Assembly: GCA_963795335.1 (NCBI GenBank)
Contig: CAWCHI010000009.1
Coordinates: forward strand, 1 to 64,000
From: Trebonia sp963795335
Lineage (GTDB): Bacteria > Actinomycetota > Actinomycetes > Streptosporangiales > Streptosporangiaceae
DNA: 64,000 nt
Direction: 5' to 3'
Within the stretch, counting starts at the first letter, position 1. Each line of letters opens with the position of its first letter. A program made the translations under genes and the position numbers. Shown piece after piece: positions 44,141 to 53,536 of this stretch. The notes below the pieces were generated by a model that searched no databases, was not told the origin of the DNA, and saw nothing but the letters and a program-made list of their open reading frames with translations.

Positions 44141-47020
44141 ATGAGCGGTACTGACCCCCGGCCGGACCGGGCTGGCCTGGTCGGCCGGGCACAAGAGCGG
44201 CGCGTCCTCGACTGGGCCCTCGATGAGCTGGCCGCCGGGCGCGGGGGGGCGGTCGAGATCACCGGCGACCCCGGGATCGGCAAGACCAGGCTGCTGCTCG
44301 AGCTGGCGCACGAGGCGCGGGCGCGTGGCCTCGCGGTGCTGCGCGGCAGCGGCACCGAATTCGAGCGCGACCGGCCCTTTCATGTTTTCACCGACGCGCT
44401 CGCCGACCGCTACCGCCGCGCCCGGCGTGACGGCGGCGACGGGAGCGGCGACGGCGCCGACGACGGCTGGCTCGCCGCGGTCTTCGCCGGGCGGCAGGCA
44501 CCGGGATCGGCGGCGGAGCGGTACCGGCTGTTCGACGCGGTGCGCGAGCTGCTGGCCGCCTGGGCCGCCGGCGGCCTGGTGCTGCTGCTGGACGACATGC
44601 ACTGGGCTGACCCGGGCACCGTCGAGCTGACCGACTACCTGGTCCGCCGTCCGGTCGACGGCCCGCTGCTGCTGGCGCTGGCCCAGCGCGGCCGCCAGAG
44701 CCCGCCCCGGCTGGCGGGCACGCTCGCCCGCGGGGCTGAGGCGGGCACCGTCACCAGGATCGAGCTCGGGCCGCTGTCAGCGGCGGAATCGGCCGAGCTG
44801 GCCGGGAACGCGGCCGACGAGGCGACCCGGGCCGGGGCCTGCGCCGAGAGCGACGGCAACCCGCTGTACCTGCTGGCGGCCCTGGCCTGCCCGCCGGCCA
44901 GGGCCGCCGGGCCCGGGCCGGGACCGGCGATGCCGGTCGACGGGCCGGCCCCGACCCGGCTCGAAGCCGTGCTCCTGGCCGAGCTGACGCCGCTGACGGA
45001 GACCGAGTCGGCCGTCGCGGCGGCGGGCGCGGTCGCGGGCGAGCGGTTCGGCCTCGACGCGCTGACCGCGGTCAGCGGCCTCGGGCGGGAGGCCGTGACC
45101 GCCGCCGTCGGCGGGCTCACCGCGCGGGACGTGCTGCGGCCAGCCGCCCCGGGCGGCTTCGAGTTCCGCCACCCAGTGCTGCGCCGGGTGGTCTACCGCA
45201 GCAGCAGCCCCACTTACCGGTCGGCCGCCCACCGCCGCGCCCAGGCCGACCTCGCCCGCCGTGGCGCCGCCCCGGCCGAGCTGGCGCATCACATTGCGGC
45301 GGCCCGCGACGACGGTCAGCCGGGCGACACCGAGATCCTGCTGTCGGCCGCCCGCGGGGTGCTCAGCACCGCCCCGGCCACGGCCGCGGACTGGCTGCGG
45401 GCGGGCGTGCGGCTGCTGCCGGCCGGCGCCCCGGCCCGCCTCGAGGTGCTGCTGCTGCTCACCCGCGCGCTCGGCGTCGCCGGGCGGCTCGGGGAGAGCC
45501 GCGACCTGCTGCACGAGATCCTGCGGGTGGTCCCGCTGTGGCCGCCGGGCCCGCGGGTGACCGCGGTGACCTTTTGCGCGACCATGGAGCGGCTGCTAGC
45601 CCGCTACCCGGAGGCGCGCGCCCTGCTGGCGGCCGAGCTGGACAGCCCGCGGGCGGCCGCCACCTCCGAGGCGGTCCCGCTCGCCGTCGAGTACGCCACC
45701 GTCGCCCTGCTGTCGGGTGACTTCCCCGCCGCCCGGCAGCCGCTGGCCGACGCGGTCGCGCGGGCCCGGCGGGGCCCCAGCCGGGTCCGGGAGGCGCACG
45801 CGGAGGCGGCCAGCGCCTTCGGCGAGGTCTACGAGGGCAACATCGGGCTGTCCGCCGCGGCCGCCGACCGCGCCGCCGCCCTGGTCGACACCCTTCCCGA
45901 CGGCGACCTGGCCGACGCGCTCGACTCGGTCGCCATGCTCGGCTGGACCGAGCTGTTCCTCGGCCGCTACCTGGACGCCGGGCGGCACTTCGCCCGCGGG
46001 ACCGCGATCAGCACCCACAGCGGCCAGTACTACGTGCTGCCCCAGCTGTTGCTCGGGCAGGGACAGCTGGCGGGACGGCTGGGACCGCTGGACCGGGCGG
46101 TCGCGGTGTCGCAGGACGCCGAGGAGATCGCACGGCAGACCGACAGCGGCGACGTCCTCGGACTGGCCCTCGGGCTGCGCGCGTTCGCGCTGGCCTGGAC
46201 CGGCGGTGCGGACGCGGCCAAGCGGTCGGTCGAGCTGGCCGAGGAGGCGGCGGCCGCCGTGCCGCCCGCCAGCGTGTGGTGGACCCGCACGGTCGCCGTC
46301 TTCCGCGGGGCGGCGCTGCTGCTGAGCGGTGACCCGGCGGGCTGCCTGGCCGTGCTGACCGGGGCGGGCGGCGGCGCCCTGCTCCCGCTGATGCAGCCGA
46401 CCATCCGCTGCTCGGCGCTGGACATGCTCGCGGCCGCGGCCATGCTCACCGGCGAGGCCGACCAGACCCGGGAACTGTCGCGCTACGCGGCGACCGAGGC
46501 CCGCCGCCTGGGGCTGGCCGACCAGCACGGGCACGCCATCCGGACCCACGCCTACGTGCTGACGGCGGCCGGACGGCACGCTGAGGCGGCCGGGGCCTAC
46601 CAGGAGTCAGCCGCCGCGTTCGGCGGGGCCGGGATGCGGGTGATGCAGGCGTGGTCGCTCGCCCTCGGAGCCGACGCTGCCCTGGCCGGCGGCCGGGAGG
46701 AAACCGCGCTCCGCATGGCGGCCGAGGCGGCCACGGGCGGCCGGGACGTCGGTTCGGCGCTGATCGAGGGGACCGCCGACGGCGTGCGCCAGCGGATCAG
46801 GCCCGGCCTGGGCCGCCCGGCTGACCCGCTGGCCGGGCTGACCGGCCGTGAGCGGGAGATCGCGCGGCTGGCGGCGGCCGGTCTCAGCACCCGGGACATC
46901 GCCGCCCAGCTGCACCTGAGCCCGCGCACGGTCGACACCCACCTGTCGCGGGTGTACCACAAGCTCGGGCTGGCCTCGCGCGCGGCGCTGGCGGCGCTGC
47001 TGGCAGGCGGCGGGCGCTAA
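44141..47020 (+). CDS. Large ATPase LuxR-family regulator (LAL type)
   Basis: A 959-residue regulator. Residues about 10-180 form an AAA-like ATPase with LVGRAQERRVLDWAL, Walker A GDPGIGKTR and Walker B VLLLDDMHWAD. A long TPR-like helical middle follows. The C-terminal LuxR helix-turn-helix (LTGREREIARLAAAGLSTRD, then TVDTHLSRVYHKLGLASR) binds DNA. LAL proteins activate antibiotic or catabolic genes, often in response to a sugar or metabolite. The ATG at 44141 is chosen over an in-frame TTG at 44126. No cluster it would control is adjacent. Confidence 0.92.
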   Translation: MSGTDPRPDRAGLVGRAQERRVLDWALDELAAGRGGAVEITGDPGIGKTRLLLELAHEARARGLAVLRGSGTEFERDRPFHVFTDALADRYRRARRDGGDGSGDGADDGWLAAVFAGRQAPGSAAERYRLFDAVRELLAAWAAGGLVLLLDDMHWADPGTVELTDYLVRRPVDGPLLLALAQRGRQSPPRLAGTLARGAEAGTVTRIELGPLSAAESAELAGNAADEATRAGACAESDGNPLYLLAALACPPARAAGPGPGPAMPVDGPAPTRLEAVLLAELTPLTETESAVAAAGAVAGERFGLDALTAVSGLGREAVTAAVGGLTARDVLRPAAPGGFEFRHPVLRRVVYRSSSPTYRSAAHRRAQADLARRGAAPAELAHHIAAARDDGQPGDTEILLSAARGVLSTAPATAADWLRAGVRLLPAGAPARLEVLLLLTRALGVAGRLGESRDLLHEILRVVPLWPPGPRVTAVTFCATMERLLARYPEARALLAAELDSPRAAATSEAVPLAVEYATVALLSGDFPAARQPLADAVARARRGPSRVREAHAEAASAFGEVYEGNIGLSAAAADRAAALVDTLPDGDLADALDSVAMLGWTELFLGRYLDAGRHFARGTAISTHSGQYYVLPQLLLGQGQLAGRLGPLDRAVAVSQDAEEIARQTDSGDVLGLALGLRAFALAWTGGADAAKRSVELAEEAAAAVPPASVWWTRTVAVFRGAALLLSGDPAGCLAVLTGAGGGALLPLMQPTIRCSALDMLAAAAMLTGEADQTRELSRYAATEARRLGLADQHGHAIRTHAYVLTAAGRHAEAAGAYQESAAAFGGAGMRVMQAWSLALGADAALAGGREETALRMAAEAATGGRDVGSALIEGTADGVRQRIRPGLGRPADPLAGLTGREREIARLAAAGLSTRDIAAQLHLSPRTVDTHLSRVYHKLGLASRAALAALLAGGGR

Positions 47021-47451
47021 CCCGCTGCGGCCGGGAGCTTGCGGAAGTCCCAGCTGGTGATCTTGTCTGGGACCAGCCGGAGCCAGGCGTGGCGGCCGTC
47101 GTAGCCGAAGGTGTCGCTGCCGCTGTACTTGCGCGCGAACAGCCGCTCAGGCTCCTCCAGGGCGGGCTCGGGCGCCCCGGTTCGCGGCGCCTCCCCCACC
47201 CGCTCGAGTGAGCCCCGCAGCTCGGCCCCGCGCAGCTCCCCGTAGGCCTCGCCCGCGTCGATGAGCACCGCCACCCGCGGGTCGCGTTCGATGTCGGTCC
47301 ACCGCTGGCTGCGGACCAGCGAGGTCAGCCACAGCGCGGTCCCGTCCCAGACGTACCACAGGGCGGTCACGTGCGGGCCGGACGGGCTGCCGGTGGCGAT
47401 CCGGCAGGTCCGCTCCTGGTTCAGGAAGGCGTCGAGTTCGGCTTTGTCCAT
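47017..47451 (-). CDS. Pyridoxamine 5'-phosphate oxidase-like flavin/F420 protein
   Basis: A 144-residue split-barrel protein (MDKAELDAFLNQERTCRIAT, then GPHVTALWYVWDGTALWLTS, SQRWTDIERDPRVAVLID and a C-terminal RHAWLRLVPDKITSWDF). This subgroup binds FMN, FAD or F420 and acts as an oxidoreductase or sensor. The ATG at 47451 fits the family start; a GTG at 47487 would add 12 residues. Its stop overlaps the LuxR stop. The cofactor cannot be told from sequence. Confidence 0.87.
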   Translation of the reverse strand: MDKAELDAFLNQERTCRIATGSPSGPHVTALWYVWDGTALWLTSLVRSQRWTDIERDPRVAVLIDAGEAYGELRGAELRGSLERVGEAPRTGAPEPALEEPERLFARKYSGSDTFGYDGRHAWLRLVPDKITSWDFRKLPAAAG

Positions 47452-47644
47452 GGCGATCCGGCGACCGCGGCGCTGCTCGGTAGGCACCGGATCACGCTAC
47501 ACGGGCCGGCCCCAGCCGCCGCGGGCGGGCGGGGCAACCCCGGCTCCGGTGGCTGTTCGGAACGTTTACGCCCGGGTAGTGCATAGGCAGGCACCCGCCT
47601 GGCACCAGTGTCAGGCCCGTTGCCGCCTCGAGGAGGTGAGGTCG

Positions 47645-48475
47645 GTGACCTCAGACAGGACCCGGACCCGGCTGGTGACCGTCTCAGCCGCCTACGGCGC
47701 GGGCGGCAGCGTCGTCGCGCCCGCCCTGGCGCGGCGGCTCGGCGTGCCGTTCCTGCAGCGGGCGACGACCAGCGCGGGCGGCAGCAATACCGACGAGCCG
47801 TGCGCGGAGGCGCTCGGACCGGGCGAGACCGAGTTCATGCCCGCCTCCCGGCTGCTGACGTCCCTGACGGCGGCGGTGTCGTTCGGCACCACGCAGTCGC
47901 CGATGCCCGGCCATCACTACGACGATGAGCTGCGGCGGCACTGCGAGACCGGTATCCGCCGCCTGGCGGGCGAGGACGCCGGGGTGATCCTCGGCCGTGG
48001 CGCGGCGGTCGCGCTCGGCCGGGACTGCGGGTTCCACGTCCGGCTGTACGGGCCGGCCGAGTTGCGCGTCACCCAGGGGGCCGCCATCGAGGGCATCGGC
48101 GCGGAGGAGGCGCGCCGTCACCTGCTGGCCGCTGACCGGGCCCGCGACACCTATGTCCGCCGTCTGTACCGGGCCGACGCGGGCGACCCGCGGCACTACC
48201 ACCTGATGATCGACTCGACCGCGCTCCCCCTGGAGGCCGTCACCGAGGTCATCCTGCGGGCGCTGGAGTCCTTCGGCCGGGCGAGTGAGGATGCACGCCC
48301 GGCCGAGCCGGCCCCGCCCCGGGGGCCGTCGCCGGCCAGTAACGGCGCCCGCGTCCGGGACCGTACCCGGACGCGGGGCGGGCCGGGGATCACTCGTCGA
48401 GGCGGAAGCCGACCTTCAGCGAGACCTGCCAGTGGGCGACCTCGCTGCCCTCGATCTGCCCGCGGACCTGGGTGA
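47645..48475 (+). CDS. Cytidylate kinase-like family protein
   Basis: A 276-residue protein with a P-loop-like N-terminus (VTVSAAYGAGGSVVAPALAR, then LGVPFLQR) and later ILGRGAAVALGRD and HYHLMIDSTALPLEAVTEVI. It belongs to the cytidylate kinase-like family, whose substrate is not defined. AGGAGGTGAG ends five bases before the GTG start. The last 60 residues are Arg/Pro-rich low-complexity sequence, and the 3' end runs 86 bases into the converging dodecin gene, so the native tail may be overlong for lack of an earlier stop. Confidence 0.8.
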   Translation: MTSDRTRTRLVTVSAAYGAGGSVVAPALARRLGVPFLQRATTSAGGSNTDEPCAEALGPGETEFMPASRLLTSLTAAVSFGTTQSPMPGHHYDDELRRHCETGIRRLAGEDAGVILGRGAAVALGRDCGFHVRLYGPAELRVTQGAAIEGIGAEEARRHLLAADRARDTYVRRLYRADAGDPRHYHLMIDSTALPLEAVTEVILRALESFGRASEDARPAEPAPPRGPSPASNGARVRDRTRTRGGPGITRRGGSRPSARPASGRPRCPRSARGPG

Positions 48476-48599
48476 CCTCGAACCAGTCGAGGTGCCGGAG
48501 GGTTTCCCCGGCCCGGCGCAGGGCGTTGCGGATTGCGGTCTCCATTCCGTCCGGTGAGGTCCCGACGATGTCGGTCACGCGGTACGTGTGGTCAGCCAT
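48390..48599 (-). CDS. Dodecin (flavin storage protein)
   Basis: A 69-residue protein that forms dodecamers binding FMN or riboflavin and protects cells from free flavin. DHTYRVTDIVGTSPDG, AIRNALRRAGETLRHLDWFEV (split after GETL), and GQIEGSEVAHWQVSLKVGFRLD match the family. The Trp in HLDWFEV stacks on the isoalloxazine ring. The ATG at 48599 has GGAGGA five bases upstream. It is convergent with, and overlaps, the kinase-like gene. Confidence 0.93.
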   Translation of the reverse strand: MADHTYRVTDIVGTSPDGMETAIRNALRRAGETLRHLDWFEVTQVRGQIEGSEVAHWQVSLKVGFRLDE

Positions 48600-48733
48600 G
48601 GCTCCTCCAAGAGTCGCGGGTAGGCAGGTGAAGCTAGCTTCCCCCGTGCCGCCCGAATAAGCCACGTAACAGCGGGACCATCCGGCGGACGCTGGTGCGG
48701 ACTGGGTCATGCAGCCATTGCCCAGGCGGTCCG

Positions 48734-49315
48734 TCAGTCTCCGGGCCCGGCGGCCCTCGCCTCGAGGCCGCCAGCCCCGACGTCACCGACGATAACGCGG
48801 ACGGTTCGCAGCATCGCCGCCAGCTCGGCCGCCTGCTCGCGCGTCAGCCCGGGCATGCCGAACGCGGCCGCGTTGAGCGCGTCGGTCGCCTCCTCGGCCA
48901 GCGCCCGCCCCTCGTCGGTGATCGCGGCCAGTACCACCCGCCGGTCCTCGGGCGACATCCGCCGCCGGACCAGCCCACGCTGCTCGAGCTTGGTGACGGC
49001 GTTGGTGACGGCGGCCGGGTGGACCATCAGCCGCACCCCCATCTTGCCCATCGGCAGCGCGCCAGTGCGGCTGAAGGCCAGCAGCCGCAGGCACTCGAAG
49101 GCGGCGAAGGTCAGTCCGTAGGGCTTGAGCGCGTCTTCCACCCGGGCGAGCAGCAGCTGCTGCACCCGCATGACCGAGGTAATGGCGGCCATGTGGTCCG
49201 CCGCCTCCGGCCAGCGCGCCGTCCACTGGCGGAACGCCTCCGCGATCGGGTCCACTGGGTGATCTTCCGGCACGCGGTCAACCGTATGCCAATCGGGGGG
49301 ACAAGTCGCGTTCAC
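48734..49315 (-). CDS. MarR-family transcriptional regulator
   Basis: A 193-residue winged-helix protein (LTFAAFECLRLLAF, MVHPAAVTNAVTKLEQRGLV, SPEDRRVVLAAITDEG). It is divergent from icmF with a perfect 15-bp palindrome between them. This arrangement suggests that it controls the acyl-CoA metabolism operon, probably with a CoA thioester or fatty-acid effector (inference). Both the palindrome and the regulator are 40-110 bases from the icmF start. It is unlike the OhrR-like regulator at 42526. Confidence 0.88.
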   Translation of the reverse strand: MNATCPPDWHTVDRVPEDHPVDPIAEAFRQWTARWPEAADHMAAITSVMRVQQLLLARVEDALKPYGLTFAAFECLRLLAFSRTGALPMGKMGVRLMVHPAAVTNAVTKLEQRGLVRRRMSPEDRRVVLAAITDEGRALAEEATDALNAAAFGMPGLTREQAAELAAMLRTVRVIVGDVGAGGLEARAAGPGD

Positions 49316-49392
49316 GGTTCACCCCGCCAGCCACGCCCGCTTGACGGGGGATGCGGATTTATTTTATCGTCAAAATATTGAGTGTCCAACAT

Positions 49393-49407
49393 TAGACAGT
49401 CTGTCTA
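49393..49407. promoter_or_regulatory. Perfect 15-bp palindrome in the icmF promoter
   Basis: TAGACAG-T-CTGTCTA lies 18 bases upstream of icmF, next to an AT-rich promoter patch. It is a strong operator candidate for the divergent MarR regulator. Confidence 0.6.
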
Positions 49408-49425
49408 CGGTTTCGGGAGGCCGCG

Positions 49426-52400
49426 ATGCCAGCTACGGGCGACGAAGGCCAGCTGCACGTGCCCGCGCACCCGGTGCGGTTCGTCACCGCGGCGGCGCTG
49501 TTCGACGGGCACGACGCCGCGATCAACATCATGCGGCGGATCATGCAGGCGCAGGGGGCCGAGGTGGTCCACCTCGGCCACGACCGCTCGGTCCGTGACG
49601 TGGTCAACGCGGTCCTCGACGAGGACGCCCAGGGGGTGGCGGTCAGCTCCTACCAGGGCGGCCACGTCGAGTACTTCGAGTACCTGGCCCAGCTGCTGGG
49701 GCAGGCCGGAGCGGATCAGGTCCGGGTCTTCGGCGGGGGCGGCGGGGTCATCGTGGCCGAGGAGATCGACCGGCTGGCCCAGGCCGGGGTGCGGATCTTC
49801 TCCCCCGAGGACGGCCAGCGGCTCGGCCTCCCGGGCATGATCAACGAGCTGATCCGCGACTGCGACACCGACCTGGCGGGCAGCCCGCCGCCAGCCGAGG
49901 CGGTCATCGCGGGCGAGCGCCGGGCGCTCGCCCGCACGATCACCTGCCTGCAGGAGCAGCGGCTGCCCGAGGCCGACCTGGCCGCGCTGACCCGGGCCGC
50001 CGCCAGCCGGCCGGTCCCGGTCCTCGGCATCACTGGCACCGGCGGTTCCGGCAAGTCGTCGCTGACCGACGAGCTGGTGCGGCGGCTGCGGACCGACCAG
50101 GAAGACAAGCTGCGGGTGGCGGTGCTGGCGGTCGACCCGACCCGGCGCCGCGGCGGCGGGGCGTTGCTGGGCGACCGGATCCGGATGAACGCGCTCGACG
50201 GCGACCACGTGTACTTCCGCTCGCTGGCGACGAGGGGCGCGCGGGAGCTGCCGGAGGGGATCGACGGCATCCTCACCGCCTGCAAGGCGGCCGGCTACGA
50301 CCTGATCATCCTGGAGACACCCGGCATCGGCCAGGGCGACGCCGCGGTGACCAGCCTGGCCGACGTGGCGCTGTATGTGATGACGCCCGAGTTCGGGGCC
50401 GCGTCGCAACTGGAGAAGATCGACATGCTCGACTTCGCCGACGTGGTGGCGGTCAACAAGTTCGAGCGCCGCGGCGGGGCCGACGCCGTGCGGGACGTGT
50501 CCCGCCAGCTGATCCGCAACCGGGACGCGTTCGGCGCCAGCCCAGCGGACATGCCGGTCTTCGGCACCAGCGCCGCCACCTTCAACGACACCGGCGTCAC
50601 GGCCCTGTACCAGTACCTGGCCAGGCTGCTGGCGGACAAGGGGCTGCAGCTCGCGCCGGGGGCGCTGCCCGAGGTCACCAGCAAGACCTCGACCGTCGCG
50701 GCCTCCGTCATCCCGCCGGCCCGGAGCGGCTACCTGGCGGACATCGCCGCCTCCGTTCGGGATTATCACGTCGTGACCACCGCCCAGGTCGCGGCGGTGC
50801 AGCGCGAGCGCCGGCTGGCGGCGGTGGCGGAAGAACTGGCGGCGGCCCGGGGGGCGTCCCCGGGGCACGCAGCCCCGGGACAGGCAGAACGGGAGGTGGC
50901 GGCTCTGCACGAGGACGCCGCCGCCGATGTCAGCGCGGACAGCCAGGCGCTGCTCGGGCGCTGGCCCGCGCTGGCCGCCTCCTACTCGGGCGACGAGCAG
51001 GTCGTCAAGGTGCGCGACAAGGAACTGCGCACCCGGCTGACCCGCGAGTCGCTGTCCGGCAACGCGATCCCGCGGGTGGCCCTGCCGCGCTTCACCGACC
51101 CGGGCGAGCTGCTGCGCTTCCTGCGCGAGGAGAACCTGCCGGGCTACTTCCCGTTCACCGCCGGGGTGTTCCCGTTCAAGCGCGAGGGCGAGGACCCGGC
51201 GCGGATGTTCGCGGGCGAGGGCGACCCGTTCCGCACCAACCGCCGGTTCAAGCTGCTGTCGGAGGGCAGCCCGGCCACCCGGTTGTCGACCGCGTTCGAC
51301 TCAGTCACCCTCTACGGCCGCGACCCGGGCGAGAGCCCGGACGTGTACGGGAAGGTCGGCACCTCGGGGGTGTCGATCGCCACCGTCGAGGACATGCGCG
51401 CCCTGTTCGACGGGTTCGACCTGACCGCGCCGAACACCTCGGTCTCGATGACGATCAACGGGCCGGCGCCGACGATCCTCGCGTTCTTCCTCAACACTGC
51501 GATCGAGCAGGGGGCGGCCAAGGGCCTGTCGGCCGCCGAGGTGCTGTCGACCGTGCGCGGCACCGTCCAGGCCGACATCCTCAAGGAGGACCAGGGCCAG
51601 AACACCTGCATCTTCTCGACCGAGTTCAGCCTGCGGATGATGGCCGACATCCAGGAGTGGTTCATCCGCAACCAGGTGCGCAACTTCTACTCGGTGTCGA
51701 TCTCCGGCTACCACATCGCCGAGGCCGGGGCCAACCCGATCAGCCAGCTCGCGTTCACCCTGGCCAACGGGTTCACCTACGTAGAGTCCTACCTCGCCCG
51801 GGGGATGAAGGTGGACGACTTCGCTCCCAACCTCTCGTTCTTCTTCTCCAACGGGATGGACCCTGAGTACACCGTCATCGGCCGGGTCGCCCGCCGGATC
51901 TGGGCGGTGGCGATGCGGGACCGCTACGGCGCGGGTGACCGCTCGCAGAAGCTCAAATACCACGTGCAGACCTCGGGCCGGTCGCTGCACGCGCAGGAGA
52001 TGTCGTTCAACGACATCCGGACCACCTTGCAGGCGCTCTGCGCGATCTACGACAACGCCAACAGCCTGCACACCAACGCCTACGACGAGGCCGTCACGAC
52101 CCCGTCGGAGGAGTCGGTCCGCCGGGCGCTGGCGATCCAGATGATCATCGGCAAGGAGTGGGGCCTGGCCGTCAACGAGAACCCGCTCCAGGGCTCGTTC
52201 ATCGTCGACGAGCTGACCGAGCTGGTAGAAGAGGCCGTGCTGCAGGAGTTCGAGGCGATCAGCGCCCGCGGCGGGGTGCTCGGCGCGATGGAGACCGGCT
52301 ACCAGCGGGGCAAGATCCAGGACGAGTCGATGCTGTACGAGCGGCGCAAGCACGACGGCACGCTGCCGATCATCGGGGTCAACACCTTCCGCAACCCCCA

Positions 52401-52653
52401 CCCGGATGACCACGCGCTGATCCCGCTCTCGCGCGGCACCGACGAGGAGAAGAAGTCGCAGCTGGACCGGGTGCGCGACTTCCAGGAACGGCACCGCGAC
52501 GACGCGCACGCCGCCCTGGCCGCCCTGAAGGAGGCCGCCCGCAGCGGGGAGAATGTATTCGCCGTGCTGATGGACGCGGCCCGGGTCTGCTCGCTGCAGC
52601 AGGTGACCGAGGCGTTCTTCGAGGTCGGCGGGCAGTACCGGCGCAACGTATAA
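49426..52653 (+). CDS. icmF: Fused isobutyryl-CoA mutase with G-protein chaperone (IcmF)
   Basis: A 1,075-residue adenosylcobalamin enzyme. Residues about 18-145 form the B12-binding domain with D27-G28-H29 (DGHDAA), where the His is the cobalt lower ligand. Residues about 198-430 form the MeaB-like GTPase (Walker A GTGGSGKSS, then LETPGIGQGD). The C-terminal 520 residues are the mutase barrel (FPFTAGVFPFKREGEDPARM, split after REGED). The enzyme interconverts isobutyryl-CoA and n-butyryl-CoA, and some members act on pivalyl-CoA. The order B12-G-mutase is the IcmF signature, unlike methylmalonyl-CoA mutase. GGGAGG ends five bases before the ATG. It heads an operon with the next two genes. Confidence 0.94.
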   Translation: MPATGDEGQLHVPAHPVRFVTAAALFDGHDAAINIMRRIMQAQGAEVVHLGHDRSVRDVVNAVLDEDAQGVAVSSYQGGHVEYFEYLAQLLGQAGADQVRVFGGGGGVIVAEEIDRLAQAGVRIFSPEDGQRLGLPGMINELIRDCDTDLAGSPPPAEAVIAGERRALARTITCLQEQRLPEADLAALTRAAASRPVPVLGITGTGGSGKSSLTDELVRRLRTDQEDKLRVAVLAVDPTRRRGGGALLGDRIRMNALDGDHVYFRSLATRGARELPEGIDGILTACKAAGYDLIILETPGIGQGDAAVTSLADVALYVMTPEFGAASQLEKIDMLDFADVVAVNKFERRGGADAVRDVSRQLIRNRDAFGASPADMPVFGTSAATFNDTGVTALYQYLARLLADKGLQLAPGALPEVTSKTSTVAASVIPPARSGYLADIAASVRDYHVVTTAQVAAVQRERRLAAVAEELAAARGASPGHAAPGQAEREVAALHEDAAADVSADSQALLGRWPALAASYSGDEQVVKVRDKELRTRLTRESLSGNAIPRVALPRFTDPGELLRFLREENLPGYFPFTAGVFPFKREGEDPARMFAGEGDPFRTNRRFKLLSEGSPATRLSTAFDSVTLYGRDPGESPDVYGKVGTSGVSIATVEDMRALFDGFDLTAPNTSVSMTINGPAPTILAFFLNTAIEQGAAKGLSAAEVLSTVRGTVQADILKEDQGQNTCIFSTEFSLRMMADIQEWFIRNQVRNFYSVSISGYHIAEAGANPISQLAFTLANGFTYVESYLARGMKVDDFAPNLSFFFSNGMDPEYTVIGRVARRIWAVAMRDRYGAGDRSQKLKYHVQTSGRSLHAQEMSFNDIRTTLQALCAIYDNANSLHTNAYDEAVTTPSEESVRRALAIQMIIGKEWGLAVNENPLQGSFIVDELTELVEEAVLQEFEAISARGGVLGAMETGYQRGKIQDESMLYERRKHDGTLPIIGVNTFRNPHPDDHALIPLSRGTDEEKKSQLDRVRDFQERHRDDAHAALAALKEAARSGENVFAVLMDAARVCSLQQVTEAFFEVGGQYRRNV

Positions 52654-52666
52654 GGAGGAACCGCAG

Positions 52667-53536
52667 GTGAGCGACATCACGCGGGTCGGCGTAATCGGCG
52701 CGGGACTCATGGGGTCGGGCATCGCCGAGGTCTGCGCCCGCGCGGGCCTGGACGTGCTCGTCCGCGAGATCAGTGACGACGCGCTGACGGCGGGCAGCGC
52801 CCGCATCGGCAAGTCGCTCGACCGCGGCGTGTCGGCGGGCAAGCTGGCCGCCGCGGACCGGGACGCCGCCCTCGGCCACCTGTCCTACACCACCGCGCTG
52901 GCCGACCTGGCCGACCGGGACCTGGTGATCGAGGCCGCGACGGAGAACCCGGAGATCAAGTTCGCCCTCTTCGCCGAGCTGGACCAGGTGGTCAAGCGGC
53001 CGGACGCGATCCTCGCCACCAACACCTCCTCGATCCCGGTGGTCGAGGTGGCCCGCGCCACCTCCCGGCCTGCCCAGGTGATCGGGCTGCACTTCTTCAA
53101 CCCGGCCACCGTACAGAAGCTGGTCGAGGTGATCCCCTCGGTGCTGACCAGCGAGGATACGGCCGAACGGGGCCGCGGCTTCGTCACCGGGGCGCTGGGC
53201 AAGACCGCGATCGGAGCCCCCGACCGCTCCGGCTTCGTCGTCAACGCGCTGCTGTGCCCGTACATCCTGTCAGCCGTGCGGATGCTGGAGGCGGGCCACG
53301 CGACCGCCGAGGACATCGACACCGGGATGATGCTCGGCTGCGCGCACCCGATGGGGCCGCTGCGGCTGGCCGACCTGATTGGCCTGGATACCCTGAAGGC
53401 GATCGCCGACTCGATGTACGCCGAGTACAAGGAGCCGCTCTACGCGGCGCCGCCACTGCTGCTGCGGATGACCGCGGCCGGACTGCTCGGCCGCAAGTCC
53501 GGCCGGGGTTTCTACGACTACCAGGAGCGTCGCTGA
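52667..53536 (+). CDS. 3-hydroxybutyryl-CoA dehydrogenase family protein
   Basis: A 289-residue NAD(P)-dependent dehydrogenase acting on 3-hydroxyacyl-CoA. The Rossmann motif VGVIGAGLMGSGIAE opens the protein. ATNTSSIPV and IGLHFFNPATVQKLVEVI carry the catalytic Ser/His region. The C-terminal domain includes HPMGPLRLADLIGLD and ends RKSGRGFYDY. AAGGAGG at 52652-52658 serves the GTG start 13 bases after the icmF stop. The stop overlaps the acyl-CoA dehydrogenase start by one base. Together they would convert butyryl-CoA made by the mutase through beta-oxidation steps. Confidence 0.92.
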   Translation: MSDITRVGVIGAGLMGSGIAEVCARAGLDVLVREISDDALTAGSARIGKSLDRGVSAGKLAAADRDAALGHLSYTTALADLADRDLVIEAATENPEIKFALFAELDQVVKRPDAILATNTSSIPVVEVARATSRPAQVIGLHFFNPATVQKLVEVIPSVLTSEDTAERGRGFVTGALGKTAIGAPDRSGFVVNALLCPYILSAVRMLEAGHATAEDIDTGMMLGCAHPMGPLRLADLIGLDTLKAIADSMYAEYKEPLYAAPPLLLRMTAAGLLGRKSGRGFYDYQERR

